64,000 bases of DNA from Aquiluna sp. (GTDB taxonomy: Bacteria > Actinomycetota > Actinomycetes > Actinomycetales > Microbacteriaceae): positions 108,804 to 172,803 of the forward strand of contig JAIOXN010000002.1 in NCBI GenBank assembly GCA_021741585.1, in the 5' to 3' direction. Of the stretch, positions 55,902 through 63,642 are shown in pieces. The position numbers were made by a program, and so were the translations under genes. The notes beneath the pieces were generated by a model. That model saw nothing but the letters and a program-made list of their open reading frames with translations. It did no database searches and was not told where the DNA came from. Each line of letters starts with the position of its first letter. Position 1 is the stretch's first letter.

Positions 55902-57122
55902 ATGACAAAGCGCAATCGTCCATGGGGGCACCAAGAGCCACGCAACGAGTCCACAAATAGGACTCTGCATCCTGACACTCTGGCGATTCGTGGCGCAATG
56001 ATTCGCACTGGTTTCGGCGAAACCTCCGAAGCCATGTTTCTCACCAGCGGCTTCACCTATGACAGCGCGCAGCAGGCCGAAGCCTCCTTCACCGAAGAAA
56101 ACGACCACTACCTCTACTCCAGATTCGCCAATCCAACAATTTCTATGTTTGAGGAACGCCTCGCGCTGATGGAGGGAGCGGAATCCTGTCACGCCACCGG
56201 TTCTGGGATGTCCGCAATGTTTGCCTCTGTTGCCGCACTCGTCTCGCAAGGGGACCGCGTGGTGGCATCGCCTGCGATGTTCTCTTCCTGCTATGTCGTG
56301 CTAACCGAGATTCTTCCCAAGTGGGGTATCCAGGTCGAGATAATTGAAAACAACGAACCAGAGACTTGGGAAAGGGCGCTTTCCTCACCCGCCAAAGCCG
56401 TTTTCATTGAAACCCCAAGTAACCCACTTTTGGAAATTGTGGACATCGCCATGGTTGCGAAATTTGCGCACCGAGCAGGTGCTCAACTGATCGTTGACAA
56501 CGTGATGGCTTCTCCTCTTTTGCAGAAACCTTTGGAATTTGGTGCAGATATCGTGATGTATTCAGCGACCAAGCACATCGATGGCCAGGGCCGTGTATTG
56601 GGGGGAGCGGTGCTTGGGACCAAAAAATATGTCGATGAAATCCTGAAGCCTTTCACTCGCCACACCGGGCCTTCGCTAAGCCCATTCAATGCCTGGGTGC
56701 TCACAAAGTCACTTGAGACGATGAGCCTGCGCGTGAACAAAATGAACAACTCTGCTTTCGAGATTGCTCAAAAGCTGGAAGCTCTCCCCGGCATCAAGAA
56801 GGTCTGGTATCCATTCTTGGATTCACACCCTGGCAATGCCCTGGCTAAAAAACAAATGACCGGTGGCGGTACTACAATTGCGATTGAGCTTGATAGGCCC
56901 AAGGCAGAGGTTTTTGAATTCCTAAATCGCCTTGAGGTGATTGATATTTCAAATAACCTCGGTGACTCAAGGTCTTTGATTACCCACCCGGCTTCAACAA
57001 CCCACCGCAGACTTGACGCTGCAACTCAGGCCAAGATGGGTATTACCGAATCAACCCTGAGGCTTTCGGTCGGTCTAGAAGATCCAAAAGACCTCTTTGA
57101 GGATCTGTCGCTAGCCCTCTAG
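55902..57122 (+). CDS. metZ: O-succinylhomoserine sulfhydrylase
   Basis: A 406-residue Cys/Met-metabolism PLP enzyme. PLP Lys is at about residue 224 (YSATKHIDGQG), with ETPSNPLLEIVD and the C-terminal THPASTTHRRL motif. Sequence character favours MetZ (direct sulfhydrylation of O-succinylhomoserine to homocysteine) over cystathionine gamma-synthase. ATG 55902 is chosen; there is no SD, and TAAGTT lies 8 nt upstream. Its 3' end overlaps the C-S lyase gene by 12 bp. Confidence 0.88.
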   Translation: MTKRNRPWGHQEPRNESTNRTLHPDTLAIRGAMIRTGFGETSEAMFLTSGFTYDSAQQAEASFTEENDHYLYSRFANPTISMFEERLALMEGAESCHATGSGMSAMFASVAALVSQGDRVVASPAMFSSCYVVLTEILPKWGIQVEIIENNEPETWERALSSPAKAVFIETPSNPLLEIVDIAMVAKFAHRAGAQLIVDNVMASPLLQKPLEFGADIVMYSATKHIDGQGRVLGGAVLGTKKYVDEILKPFTRHTGPSLSPFNAWVLTKSLETMSLRVNKMNNSAFEIAQKLEALPGIKKVWYPFLDSHPGNALAKKQMTGGGTTIAIELDRPKAEVFEFLNRLEVIDISNNLGDSRSLITHPASTTHRRLDAATQAKMGITESTLRLSVGLEDPKDLFEDLSLAL

Positions 57123-58253
57123 AACAAGAGCCATGCGGCGAAGCGCCTCTGAGATTCGCTCCCTAGAGCAGGCAAAATTTAGTCTCACATAGCCCTGATA
57201 CTCTTCACGAGATCCGTGATCCGGCCCCGCCACAAGCGCAACCTTTCCAATTTCCAGAATGTGCTTTTGAGCATCTGCGACTTTATATGCGCTGATGTCA
57301 ATCCAGGCCAGGTATGTTGCACCCATCTGTGTCAGCTTTGCCTTGGGGAGAAACTTTGGCAGCTCTGACTCTAGGAAAAGATAGTTCTCCTGAATCTGTG
57401 AAACCGCATCATCCAACCACTGCCTGGAATCCATGAATGCGGTTGCCATGCAGAATGCCCCAAGGATCGAAGACCGCCAATTCAGTGCCACTGGTAGGTC
57501 TTTCAGGGCAAGCTGCATCTTCTTTGACTGAGTGATGTAGAAAGCCGCCTTCAAGCCTGCAACATTCCAAGCCTTGGAAGAAGATGAGATCGTCACTCCA
57601 GTGCGCTCTGCAGCTTCTCCTAGCGTGAGATAAGGGGTGAATGGAATCCAACTCAGCGGGGCGTGGATCTCATCGCTGATCACAATCACCTCGTGCTCAT
57701 CGGCGAGACGAGCGACTTCGGACAAGTCCTTGGCCGAGTGCACTAGTCCAACCGGGTTTTGCGGGGAGCAGAGTAGGTAGATCTTTACTCCGTCTTTAAA
57801 AGCTTGCTCGATTGCTGCCAGATCAAGTTGGTAGCCAGAATCGGTTACTTTCAACGGAGCATCAGCCGGCTCACAACCAACCTCTTCGATCCAATTAAAG
57901 AACGCTGAGTAAACCGGAGAATTAATCAGAACCTTGTCTCCTGGTTTTGAAATTGCTCGCAAGATTTCGACTGCAGCAACCCCAACATCGGTTGCCAATT
58001 TGAGCTGCGATTGATCAATTTCCCAGCCCCAGCGGTCTTTCGCAAAACCGGCGAATGCCTGCGCAACCTCTGGGATTGGACCCAGGTAACCAAGGTCGGA
58101 ACGATTTGCGAAATCAATGATCTGAGCTCTGATTTCTGGTGCAACATCGAAGTCCATCTCGGCCACATGCATGGGTAGAACATCGGAGGCAAATCTGCGC
58201 CACTTGGAACTAGATCGCGAAGCGAAATTGCCAAAATCTTGAGAATCGGTCAT
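57111..58253 (-). CDS. MalY/PatB-type aminotransferase, cystathionine beta-lyase
   Basis: A 380-residue fold-type I PLP enzyme of the MalY/PatB subgroup: PMHVAEMDFDVAPEI near the N-terminus, LLCSPQNPVGLVHS, VISDEIHAPL and the PLP-Lys motif SSSKAWNVAGLK. These enzymes cleave C-S bonds of cystathionine or cysteine conjugates. It lies beside metZ in convergent orientation, so both steps around homocysteine are encoded together although on opposite strands. The exact substrate is inferred. Confidence 0.85.
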   Translation of the reverse strand: MTDSQDFGNFASRSSSKWRRFASDVLPMHVAEMDFDVAPEIRAQIIDFANRSDLGYLGPIPEVAQAFAGFAKDRWGWEIDQSQLKLATDVGVAAVEILRAISKPGDKVLINSPVYSAFFNWIEEVGCEPADAPLKVTDSGYQLDLAAIEQAFKDGVKIYLLCSPQNPVGLVHSAKDLSEVARLADEHEVIVISDEIHAPLSWIPFTPYLTLGEAAERTGVTISSSSKAWNVAGLKAAFYITQSKKMQLALKDLPVALNWRSSILGAFCMATAFMDSRQWLDDAVSQIQENYLFLESELPKFLPKAKLTQMGATYLAWIDISAYKVADAQKHILEIGKVALVAGPDHGSREEYQGYVRLNFACSRERISEALRRMALVLEG

Positions 58254-58281
58254 CTAAGCATTATGCCCGAATAGCTAGTGC

Positions 58282-58881
58282 TTATAGCCCAAATAGGAGC
58301 GTCAACGCGATCGAGAACATAACAAAAGCGATGATTCCGTCCAAAACCCGCCAAAAGCTCTCTCTTGTGACGTATTTGGATAGGAACCTTGCGCCATAGC
58401 CCAAGGAGAAAAACCAGAGAAGACTTCCCGCCATAGCCCCGAATGCAAATAACCATTGAGCTGGGTCAAACTGATTGGCAACCGAACCAAGCAAGATCAC
58501 AGTGTCCAAATAAACGTGTGGATTCAAATAGGTGAGAGAAAACGCGGTGATAAGTGTTGGCCAGAGCTTCTTAGCCTCTCCCCCTTGGGCGCTGAGCACA
58601 CCGGGCTTGATTGCTCTTTTCAGCGCAGAGAGTCCAAACCAAATCAGGTATGCCGCGCCACCAAAACGCATAATCTCTAACAGAATCGGAAGCGCCTGAA
58701 TCAAAGAGCCCAGGCCAGCAACTCCCATTGCAATCAGCAGCGCATCCGATAGCGCGCAAAAGATCACAACCGCAAAAACGTGCTCCTTTTTTAGTCCCTG
58801 CCTGAGCACAAAAGCATTCTGAGCGCCAATGGCGATGATCAAGGAAAGGCCGGTACCAAGGCCCGCAAAAAATGTCAGCAC
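58282..58881 (-). CDS. LysE/ArgO-type basic amino acid exporter
   Basis: A 199-residue six-helix exporter: GAQNAFVLRQGLKKEH at the end of helix 1 and SLTYLNPHVYLDTVILLG in the middle are hallmarks of the LysE/ArgO subgroup, which exports lysine or arginine. The GTG start at 58881 has TAGGCT 7 nt upstream without an SD (leaderless). It is divergent from bcp and followed by the C-S lyase gene after 28 bp on the same strand. No LysG regulator is adjacent. Confidence 0.87.
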   Translation of the reverse strand: MLTFFAGLGTGLSLIIAIGAQNAFVLRQGLKKEHVFAVVIFCALSDALLIAMGVAGLGSLIQALPILLEIMRFGGAAYLIWFGLSALKRAIKPGVLSAQGGEAKKLWPTLITAFSLTYLNPHVYLDTVILLGSVANQFDPAQWLFAFGAMAGSLLWFFSLGYGARFLSKYVTRESFWRVLDGIIAFVMFSIALTLLFGL

Positions 58882-58888
58882 GTTCTAG

Positions 58889-58894
58889 AGCCTA
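58889..58894 (-). promoter_or_regulatory. Leaderless-type -10 box for LysE-type exporter
   Basis: TAGGCT ends 7 nt before the GTG at 58881. Confidence 0.45.
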
Positions 58895-58934
58895 TTCCAG
58901 GAATCTTTTTGTGTCGGTGTTAGTTCTTTTACTT

Positions 58935-59405
58935 ATGAGCGAAAACAAATTAGAGGTTGGCCAAAGCGCCCCAGATTTCACACTTTTAAATCAGGACGAG
59001 AGTGAGATTTCACTCTCTGGATTTAAGGGCCAGAAAGTAATTCTGTATTTCTATCCAGCGGCGGCAACCCCAGGTTGCACCACCCAAGCCTGTGATTTCC
59101 GAGACAACCTAAATTCTCTCAAGTCTGCAGGGTATGCCGTTCTAGGAATCTCCCCCGACAAGCCAGTCAAGCTGAAGAAGTTCCAGGAAAAGGAATCGCT
59201 GAACTTTGAACTCCTCAGCGATCCAGAGAATGAGATTCAAAAACTATATGGCACATATGGCCTTAAGAGCATGTATGGAAAAGAGTATTTGGGAACAATT
59301 CGTTCAACCATCGTGATTGACGAGAATGGCCAAGTAACCCTCCCGCTCTACAACGTGAAGGCCAAAGGCCACGTTGCAATGCTCAGGGGCAAGCTCGACA
59401 TCTAA
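58935..59405 (+). CDS. bcp: Thioredoxin-dependent peroxiredoxin (BCP/PrxQ)
   Basis: A 156-residue peroxiredoxin of the PrxQ subgroup, reducing peroxides with thioredoxin. Peroxidatic and resolving cysteines are five apart in TPGCTTQACDF, the atypical 2-Cys arrangement; YFYPAAATPGCT is the usual context. ATG 58935 (MSENKLEVGQSAPDF) is the family start; an upstream extension would add a non-homologous hydrophobic stretch. The 3' end overlaps that of the next gene by 4 bp. Confidence 0.92.
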   Translation: MSENKLEVGQSAPDFTLLNQDESEISLSGFKGQKVILYFYPAAATPGCTTQACDFRDNLNSLKSAGYAVLGISPDKPVKLKKFQEKESLNFELLSDPENEIQKLYGTYGLKSMYGKEYLGTIRSTIVIDENGQVTLPLYNVKAKGHVAMLRGKLDI

Positions 59406-60010
59406 CCACGAAGTGGCAAGAAGATACCGATTGCGATAAAAACTAGACCGAAGAATCGGTTGAAGTTCTTTCCGCTTTTTTTCAACAGCGGCTGGATCTT
59501 GCCCGACAGCGCTGCCGCAACGAATTCATAGATGAACTCGATGACCATGTAGGTCAGGGCCATGATCAAAAATTGAAAAATCAGCGGCTTCTCAGGCTCT
59601 ACAAACTGCGGCAGAAATGCCACAAAAAACAATATGCCCTTTGGGTTGCTCACGGCCGCCAAAAATCCGGCCCTAAATAAAGCCCCTCCTCCAAGGGTGG
59701 AATTGACAGACTCGGCGCTGCCAATTGCAGGGGACCTCCAGACCTGGATGCCCAGGAAAACCAAGTAGCCTCCTCCGAGCCACTTGAGCAAGACGAGCAA
59801 TCCTTCGTTAGCTTGCAGCAATGCTCCGATGCCAAACAAAGAGATGGCGATAACAAATCCGAACCCGATGACAGCACCGAGAATCGTGGAGATTGTTTTT
59901 CTCGCCCCGTAAATAGCTCCGTGGGTCAATGCGAGAAGGCCATTAGGACCAGGGGTAAGCGCAAGGCCGAATCCTGCCAGGGCAAACAAAATCCAATTTG
60001 AAAAACTCAT
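59402..60010 (-). CDS. LysE-family translocator
   Basis: A 202-residue six-helix protein of the RhtB/LysE superfamily with the N-terminal signature LTPGPNGLLALTHGA and AAVSNPKGILFFVAFLPQF. The substrate is unknown (homoserine/threonine or other metabolites by family). It starts directly after the 2-hydroxyacid dehydrogenase stop (TAAATG) and is probably cotranscribed with it, hinting at export linked to a hydroxy- or keto-acid. Confidence 0.85.
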   Translation of the reverse strand: MSFSNWILFALAGFGLALTPGPNGLLALTHGAIYGARKTISTILGAVIGFGFVIAISLFGIGALLQANEGLLVLLKWLGGGYLVFLGIQVWRSPAIGSAESVNSTLGGGALFRAGFLAAVSNPKGILFFVAFLPQFVEPEKPLIFQFLIMALTYMVIEFIYEFVAAALSGKIQPLLKKSGKNFNRFFGLVFIAIGIFLPLRG

Positions 60011-60925
60011 TTAGTAACCCAACTCCGCATCCACCAGACCAGTCATTGTCGACCCTGATATCCAAGCCGAAACATTCACTCTCAGTCTCTCAGAAAACAG
60101 CCTTGTGACTATCGGCATGGTGTCTGCGGTGTGCGGGGTGATCAACAGGTTATCCAGTTGCCACAATGGACTGTCCTCTGGCAGCGGCTCAGGATAGGTC
60201 ACATCGGTCGCGGCTGCAGCTATTTGACCGCTCTCAAGTGCTTTGTGAAGCGCAACTTGATCAACCACTTCACCTCTTGCGATATTGACCAAATATGCGT
60301 CTTCTCTCATGAGAGAAAAGGCCCGCTCGCCAAAGAGGAATCTTGTCTCATCAGTGAGTGCGCAAGCCAAGACCACAAACTTGGCCTTTGATATTTCACT
60401 TTCAAAATTCGAGAAGCCGACCACCTTGGCATTTCCCGCAAACCCGATAGCTGGGCGCTTGCGGACCACCGTCAACCTAGACCTAAAAGGCTCTAGGAGT
60501 TTGGCAAATTCTTCAGCGATGCCTCCGCCGCCAACAAGCAACACATCCTCGTCATAAAGCGAATCCGCGAACTTCTTTCCCCAAGAAACTGCCCGAACTC
60601 GATCTGGAAGCTTTCTGCCTAGTGCGAGACAAAGGGCCAATGCATGCTCTGCAACAGGCTCTGCGTATGACCCTTTGGCACTGGTGAAGGTGATGGGACT
60701 CTGGAGCACTTTGGCAAAAGCATCAACGCCGGCAAATGGAAGTTGGATCCATTCCAACTGAGGGTTTTCGGCAATGGTCCGCTCTAAACCTGCGACATCT
60801 CCATAATCCGTCCAGACCATTGCGGTCACATCACCCGACAGAGGTGAGACAACTCCCCCGGCACTCTCAATCGCCTCAAGGTATGCCGGAAACTGCTTCG
60901 GCTCGAGGGCGACTTTACGGTTCAC
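60011..60925 (-). CDS. D-isomer-specific 2-hydroxyacid dehydrogenase
   Basis: A 304-residue NAD-dependent dehydrogenase of the D-2-hydroxyacid family. The Rossmann region starts at VLLVGGGGIAEEFAK, and the catalytic Arg/Glu/His triad is represented by CALTDETRFL (Arg region), NIARGEVVDQVAL and ITPHTAD (His). The dinucleotide motif is GGGGIAEEF and departs from the usual GxGxxG. GTG 60925 is chosen for its GGAG SD 9 nt upstream; a TTG at 60955 is possible. The substrate is unknown. Confidence 0.85.
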   Translation of the reverse strand: MNRKVALEPKQFPAYLEAIESAGGVVSPLSGDVTAMVWTDYGDVAGLERTIAENPQLEWIQLPFAGVDAFAKVLQSPITFTSAKGSYAEPVAEHALALCLALGRKLPDRVRAVSWGKKFADSLYDEDVLLVGGGGIAEEFAKLLEPFRSRLTVVRKRPAIGFAGNAKVVGFSNFESEISKAKFVVLACALTDETRFLFGERAFSLMREDAYLVNIARGEVVDQVALHKALESGQIAAAATDVTYPEPLPEDSPLWQLDNLLITPHTADTMPIVTRLFSERLRVNVSAWISGSTMTGLVDAELGY

Positions 60926-61007
60926 TTTGGACTCTCCGGTTTTGTTAGCAATCAAAAGCTAGCAGCAGATTGGCACTAGATTGTGAGCAACTACCAGCTG
61001 GAGAATC

Positions 61008-61607
61008 TTGGAATTATCGCTTGTTCTTTCAATCTCCCTTTTTGCCATAACCACATCCATCACACCTGGCCCAAACAACACGATTCTGCTGGCAACCGGA
61101 TTAAATTTTGGCTTCAAAAAAGCCTGGCCATTCTTGATGGGCATCATGTTGGGAATGACTGGGATGCTAACGGTTTCTGGCCTCGGACTTAGTGCCCTAT
61201 TCCACACATTCCCGGTGGCTTTCCAAGTCCTGAAATACGTTGGGTTCGCCTATTTGCTATACATCGCCTGGAACATCACCAGGAGTTCTGGGATAAAAGG
61301 CGCTCAGTCCCTGCAGAAACCTCTCGGGCTTTGGCAGGCAACCGGTGCTCAATGGTTGAATCCAAAGGCCTGGATCGTGGTTCCAACTTTTATTGCAAGT
61401 TATGTGCCGGTTGGATCTGGGTTTCTAACCGTTGCACTGTGTTATTTCATTTTCCTTGCAGTAACACTCCCCGGAGCAATGGTGTGGGCAGCTTTTGGAC
61501 AAGGCTTGCGAAAGCTATTTAAAAACGAAAGACAAAGAACTATCTTCAACTGGGCAATGGCAATTCTTTTGGTTGCCTCAATGTTCCCAGTGATCTTTTT
61601 TAGCTAG
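61008..61607 (+). CDS. LysE-family translocator
   Basis: A 199-residue exporter of the LysE/RhtB superfamily with TSITPGPNNTILLATGLNFG at its N-terminus and AQWLNPKAWIVVP in the middle; it belongs to the subgroup with a TPGPNN motif (EamB/cysteine-exporter-like). The TTG start at 61008 has SD GGAG 4 nt upstream. It is divergent from the hydroxyacid dehydrogenase and is the third exporter of this superfamily within 3.4 kb. The stop overlaps that of the next gene by CTAG. Confidence 0.85.
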   Translation: MELSLVLSISLFAITTSITPGPNNTILLATGLNFGFKKAWPFLMGIMLGMTGMLTVSGLGLSALFHTFPVAFQVLKYVGFAYLLYIAWNITRSSGIKGAQSLQKPLGLWQATGAQWLNPKAWIVVPTFIASYVPVGSGFLTVALCYFIFLAVTLPGAMVWAAFGQGLRKLFKNERQRTIFNWAMAILLVASMFPVIFFS

Positions 61608-62113
61608 TTCTTATTTGAGTGGGCTTCCACCTCGGCCTGAACTCGGTCTGAAATTTCTGTGGCCGATGGGCCTTCGGTGGCCCCTGGCCAACCACCGTCA
61701 TAAGTGGCATGCATATTGCGATCTAGCGAAACTTTGAAACCGGCGTCGATGGCGCCAATCGAAGATTCCCGAACGCAGATATCGGACTGCACACCAATCA
61801 CCTCGAGCTCAGTAATCCCGCGGGCATGCAACTCCTGGCCAACTTCAAGATTTTCAAAGACATTTGGTTTGGTCTTGCGGAAGACAATTTCATTGTCCTT
61901 TTGACCAAAAATCAATTCCCACATCGGCTCTCCCGGGGCATCAGCGCTGTCATCGGGTCCGTCGTTTTGAATGTGAATGACTGGCATACCAGCTTCGCGA
62001 GCATCCATCAGCCGTTCGCCGATGCGCACCAAAAGGTCCTGAGAATTCGGGATTTTCCAAGGACCAAAGAATGCACCAGCTTGAACGTCAACAATCATCA
62101 ATGCTTTTGTCAT
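61604..62113 (-). CDS. Isochorismatase-family cysteine hydrolase
   Basis: A 169-residue hydrolase of the nicotinamidase/isochorismatase fold: MIVDVQAGAFFG (Asp), RKTKPNVFE (Lys) and VIGVQSDICVRES (Cys) form the Asp-Lys-Cys triad. The substrate is unknown. ATG 62113 is chosen over a TTG two codons upstream because TAAGCT lies 6 nt before it, giving a leaderless start. It lies 22 bp after marR on the same strand and so may be controlled by it. Confidence 0.85.
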   Translation of the reverse strand: MTKALMIVDVQAGAFFGPWKIPNSQDLLVRIGERLMDAREAGMPVIHIQNDGPDDSADAPGEPMWELIFGQKDNEIVFRKTKPNVFENLEVGQELHARGITELEVIGVQSDICVRESSIGAIDAGFKVSLDRNMHATYDGGWPGATEGPSATEISDRVQAEVEAHSNKN

Positions 62114-62119
62114 ATCCAA

Positions 62120-62125
62120 AGCTTA
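62120..62125 (-). promoter_or_regulatory. Leaderless-type -10 box for cysteine hydrolase
   Basis: TAAGCT ends 6 nt before the ATG at 62113, within the gap after marR. Confidence 0.45.
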
Positions 62126-62135
62126 GGGTCCGAAT

Positions 62136-62519
62136 TTATTTCATTGTGGCAATACTTTGGAGCAGTTGGTCAAGATCCGCTGTAGATCGCTCTAGACGTG
62201 CTTGGACATCAGAAAGAATGTCTGCGTAGAGCTGAGAGCCGCTCTCGGTTAGGCCAACTCTGCGCACTCGAGCATCAAGCGCCTGATCAAGTTTTTGAAT
62301 ATAACCAAGCTTTTCGAGCGGTGCTAGAGCCCGGGTCACACCTGAAATGGACATCCCTACCGTGTCAGCCAAGTCAACCCGACGAACACCCGATGACCCC
62401 TCCTCTGTGATAGTGCGCAGAATCACAAACTCACTAAAACTCGCGCCGTAAACCAGACCGCGACGCTCTATGTCATTGATGAATGTTCTTAGCTTGAGAT
62501 ATTTCTCTAAAGTGTTCAT
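62136..62519 (-). CDS. MarR-family transcriptional regulator
   Basis: A 127-residue winged-helix regulator. The recognition region is RRVDLADTVGMSISGVTRAL, followed by the wing LDARVRRVGLTESG. It probably represses itself, the hydrolase behind it and perhaps the divergent DUF1905 gene. The ATG at 62519 has TAATAT 6 nt upstream, so it is probably leaderless. An ACTTG-based inverted repeat lies just before that box. The ligand is unknown. Confidence 0.88.
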   Translation of the reverse strand: MNTLEKYLKLRTFINDIERRGLVYGASFSEFVILRTITEEGSSGVRRVDLADTVGMSISGVTRALAPLEKLGYIQKLDQALDARVRRVGLTESGSQLYADILSDVQARLERSTADLDQLLQSIATMK

Positions 62520-62525
62520 GATTCG

Positions 62526-62561
62526 ATATTACTTGACTTATGCTTGTATTTGCAAGTACTA
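62526..62561. promoter_or_regulatory. Promoter/operator region of marR
   Basis: Minus-strand -10 box TAATAT (62526-62531, 6 nt before the ATG), and a nearby inverted repeat CTTGTATTTGCAAG (62543-62556) with further ACTTG half-sites. A plausible MarR operator. Confidence 0.5.
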
Positions 62562-62598
62562 CTCAACTATCTTAAATTCCTAGATTGGGAACTTGCTC

Positions 62599-62604
62599 TA
62601 GCGT
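62599..62604 (+). promoter_or_regulatory. Leaderless-type -10 box for DUF1905 gene
   Basis: TAGCGT ends 7 nt before the ATG at 62612. Confidence 0.45.
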
Positions 62605-62611
62605 TGCAGTC

Positions 62612-62905
62612 ATGGAATATCAGTTCGAGGCAAAGATGTGGGAGTGGCGCGGCCCAGCACCTTTTTATTTCATGACTGTTCCGGAAGAGATTGGGCAGGA
62701 AATCAAGGAGCAGTCCGCCCAGTATTCCTATGGCTGGGGCATGATTCCCGTGTCGGCAACGATTGGAAAAACAGAATTTCAAACTGCGATGTTTCAGAAG
62801 AACGATAGCTATGTGCTGCCAATCAAGAATGCGGTGAGGCTTCCGGAGAAACTTGAGTTGGACAAAAACTACAAGGTCATAATCCGATTGGGTTCAACTC
62901 TCTAG
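62612..62905 (+). CDS. DUF1905 domain protein
   Basis: A 97-residue protein of the DUF1905 family, recognised from FEAKMWEWRGPAPFYFMTVP and from SYGWGMIPVSATIGKTEF. It is a small beta-rich fold of unknown function. The start at ATG 62612 matches the family; TAGCGT lies 7 nt upstream with no SD. It is divergent from marR and overlaps the DUF1801 gene by 4 bp at the 3' end (CTAG). DUF1905 and DUF1801/YdhG-like proteins are often neighbours. Confidence 0.85.
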   Translation: MEYQFEAKMWEWRGPAPFYFMTVPEEIGQEIKEQSAQYSYGWGMIPVSATIGKTEFQTAMFQKNDSYVLPIKNAVRLPEKLELDKNYKVIIRLGSTL

Positions 62906-63372
62906 CTTCCCGAACGTTTTTTTCGGTGACTGCCTCGAACATCTTCATACATAGCTACGAAATCCTGGACCGAGATCTCAGATAGTGCGCCTCGAATCAC
63001 TTCCAAGGGAATATCTTCGACGGATTTGAATCGAATACATGCTTTACCGATGTTGAGCTTCTTTCCAGATTCAATCCAGCGCTTTTCAAAACGCTCACGA
63101 GCTTCATCAAATCCGTAGATCCCCATTAAATACAGCGAAATATAGTTCTTCTGGGCGGCGAAAGCGGCAAATAGTAGTGGTTTTCCGTTGTAGGTTTCCG
63201 GAACTAATTCAAATGGCACTTGGTAAGAAATCATGCCCCATTCCATTACTTCTTCTAGTTCACCTGGGAGATTCGCCAAACAAAGTTCTCGCAGCATGGT
63301 GACGTCTTTCGCGCGCTTTGGATCCAACTCGCTCAGATACTGCTCAACAGTTGCGGCTCTAGAGGAAACCAA
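62902..63372 (-). CDS. DUF1801 (YdhG-like) protein
   Basis: A 156-residue protein resembling the DUF1801/YdhG family: VEQYLSELDPKRAKDVTMLR and EVMEWGMISYQVP, then LFAAFAAQKNYISLYLMG. The fold is known; the role is not. It lies just left of the tRNA-Lys remnant and its terminator, so it is the last chromosomal gene before the putative island. A basic tail (RGSHRKKRSGS) ends the protein. Confidence 0.82.
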   Translation of the reverse strand: MVSSRAATVEQYLSELDPKRAKDVTMLRELCLANLPGELEEVMEWGMISYQVPFELVPETYNGKPLLFAAFAAQKNYISLYLMGIYGFDEARERFEKRWIESGKKLNIGKACIRFKSVEDIPLEVIRGALSEISVQDFVAMYEDVRGSHRKKRSGS

Positions 63373-63426
63373 CTCAATGACCTTCCGGTTCGGTGAATCA
63401 AAGGTATCGGGAAGCTATAAACAAAA

Positions 63427-63454
63427 AACCGCAAAAACAAGTGTTTTTGCGGTT
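63427..63454 (-). terminator. Terminator belonging to the tRNA-Lys locus
   Basis: On the minus strand AACCGCAAAAAC-ACTT-GTTTTTGCGGTT is a 12-bp stem followed by TTTTG, 6 nt after the CCA of the tRNA remnant. Confidence 0.85.
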
Positions 63455-63460
63455 CAAAAA

Positions 63461-63518
63461 TGGTGCGCCCCCCGGGACTTGAACCCGGAACCCACTGATT
63501 AAGAGTCAGATTGCCAAT
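63461..63518 (-). pseudogene. 3' fragment of tRNA-Lys (CTT), probable attachment-site end
   Basis: The minus strand holds an intact anticodon arm (loop CTCTTAA, anticodon CTT), variable region, T arm and the acceptor 3' strand GGGGCGCA plus CCA. No GCGCCCC 5' acceptor strand or D stem exists upstream; the sequence there departs at about 63510, where base 27 is T opposite T43. A loose ATTGGCA recalls the D loop. This is what remains when an integrase inserts an element into the gene and displaces its 3' half. The native terminator lies just beyond. Confidence 0.75.
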
Positions 63519-63568
63519 CCCCCGCTTGCCTTTATTTAACAGGGTTACGCTTCGAGTATACTCCGATT

Positions 63569-63589
63569 CGTGCCCAATGCGTGCCCAAT
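63569..63589. repeat. Tandem direct repeat next to the tRNA remnant
   Basis: CGTGCCCAAT is followed at once by a second copy (GCGTGCCCAAT). It may be an integrase or excisionase arm site within the element side of the junction. Confidence 0.4.
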
Positions 63590-63642
63590 AGAATTGAGCC
63601 ATTTCATGACCCAAGGCTAAAAAATAGGTTTGCGATCGGTTT

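Noticed and set aside
63333..63614. A minus-strand frame running across the tRNA-Lys remnant, considered as the tail of an integrase
   Set aside because: An in-frame stop lies just upstream, no recombinase catalytic residues are present, and the frame runs through tRNA and terminator sequence.
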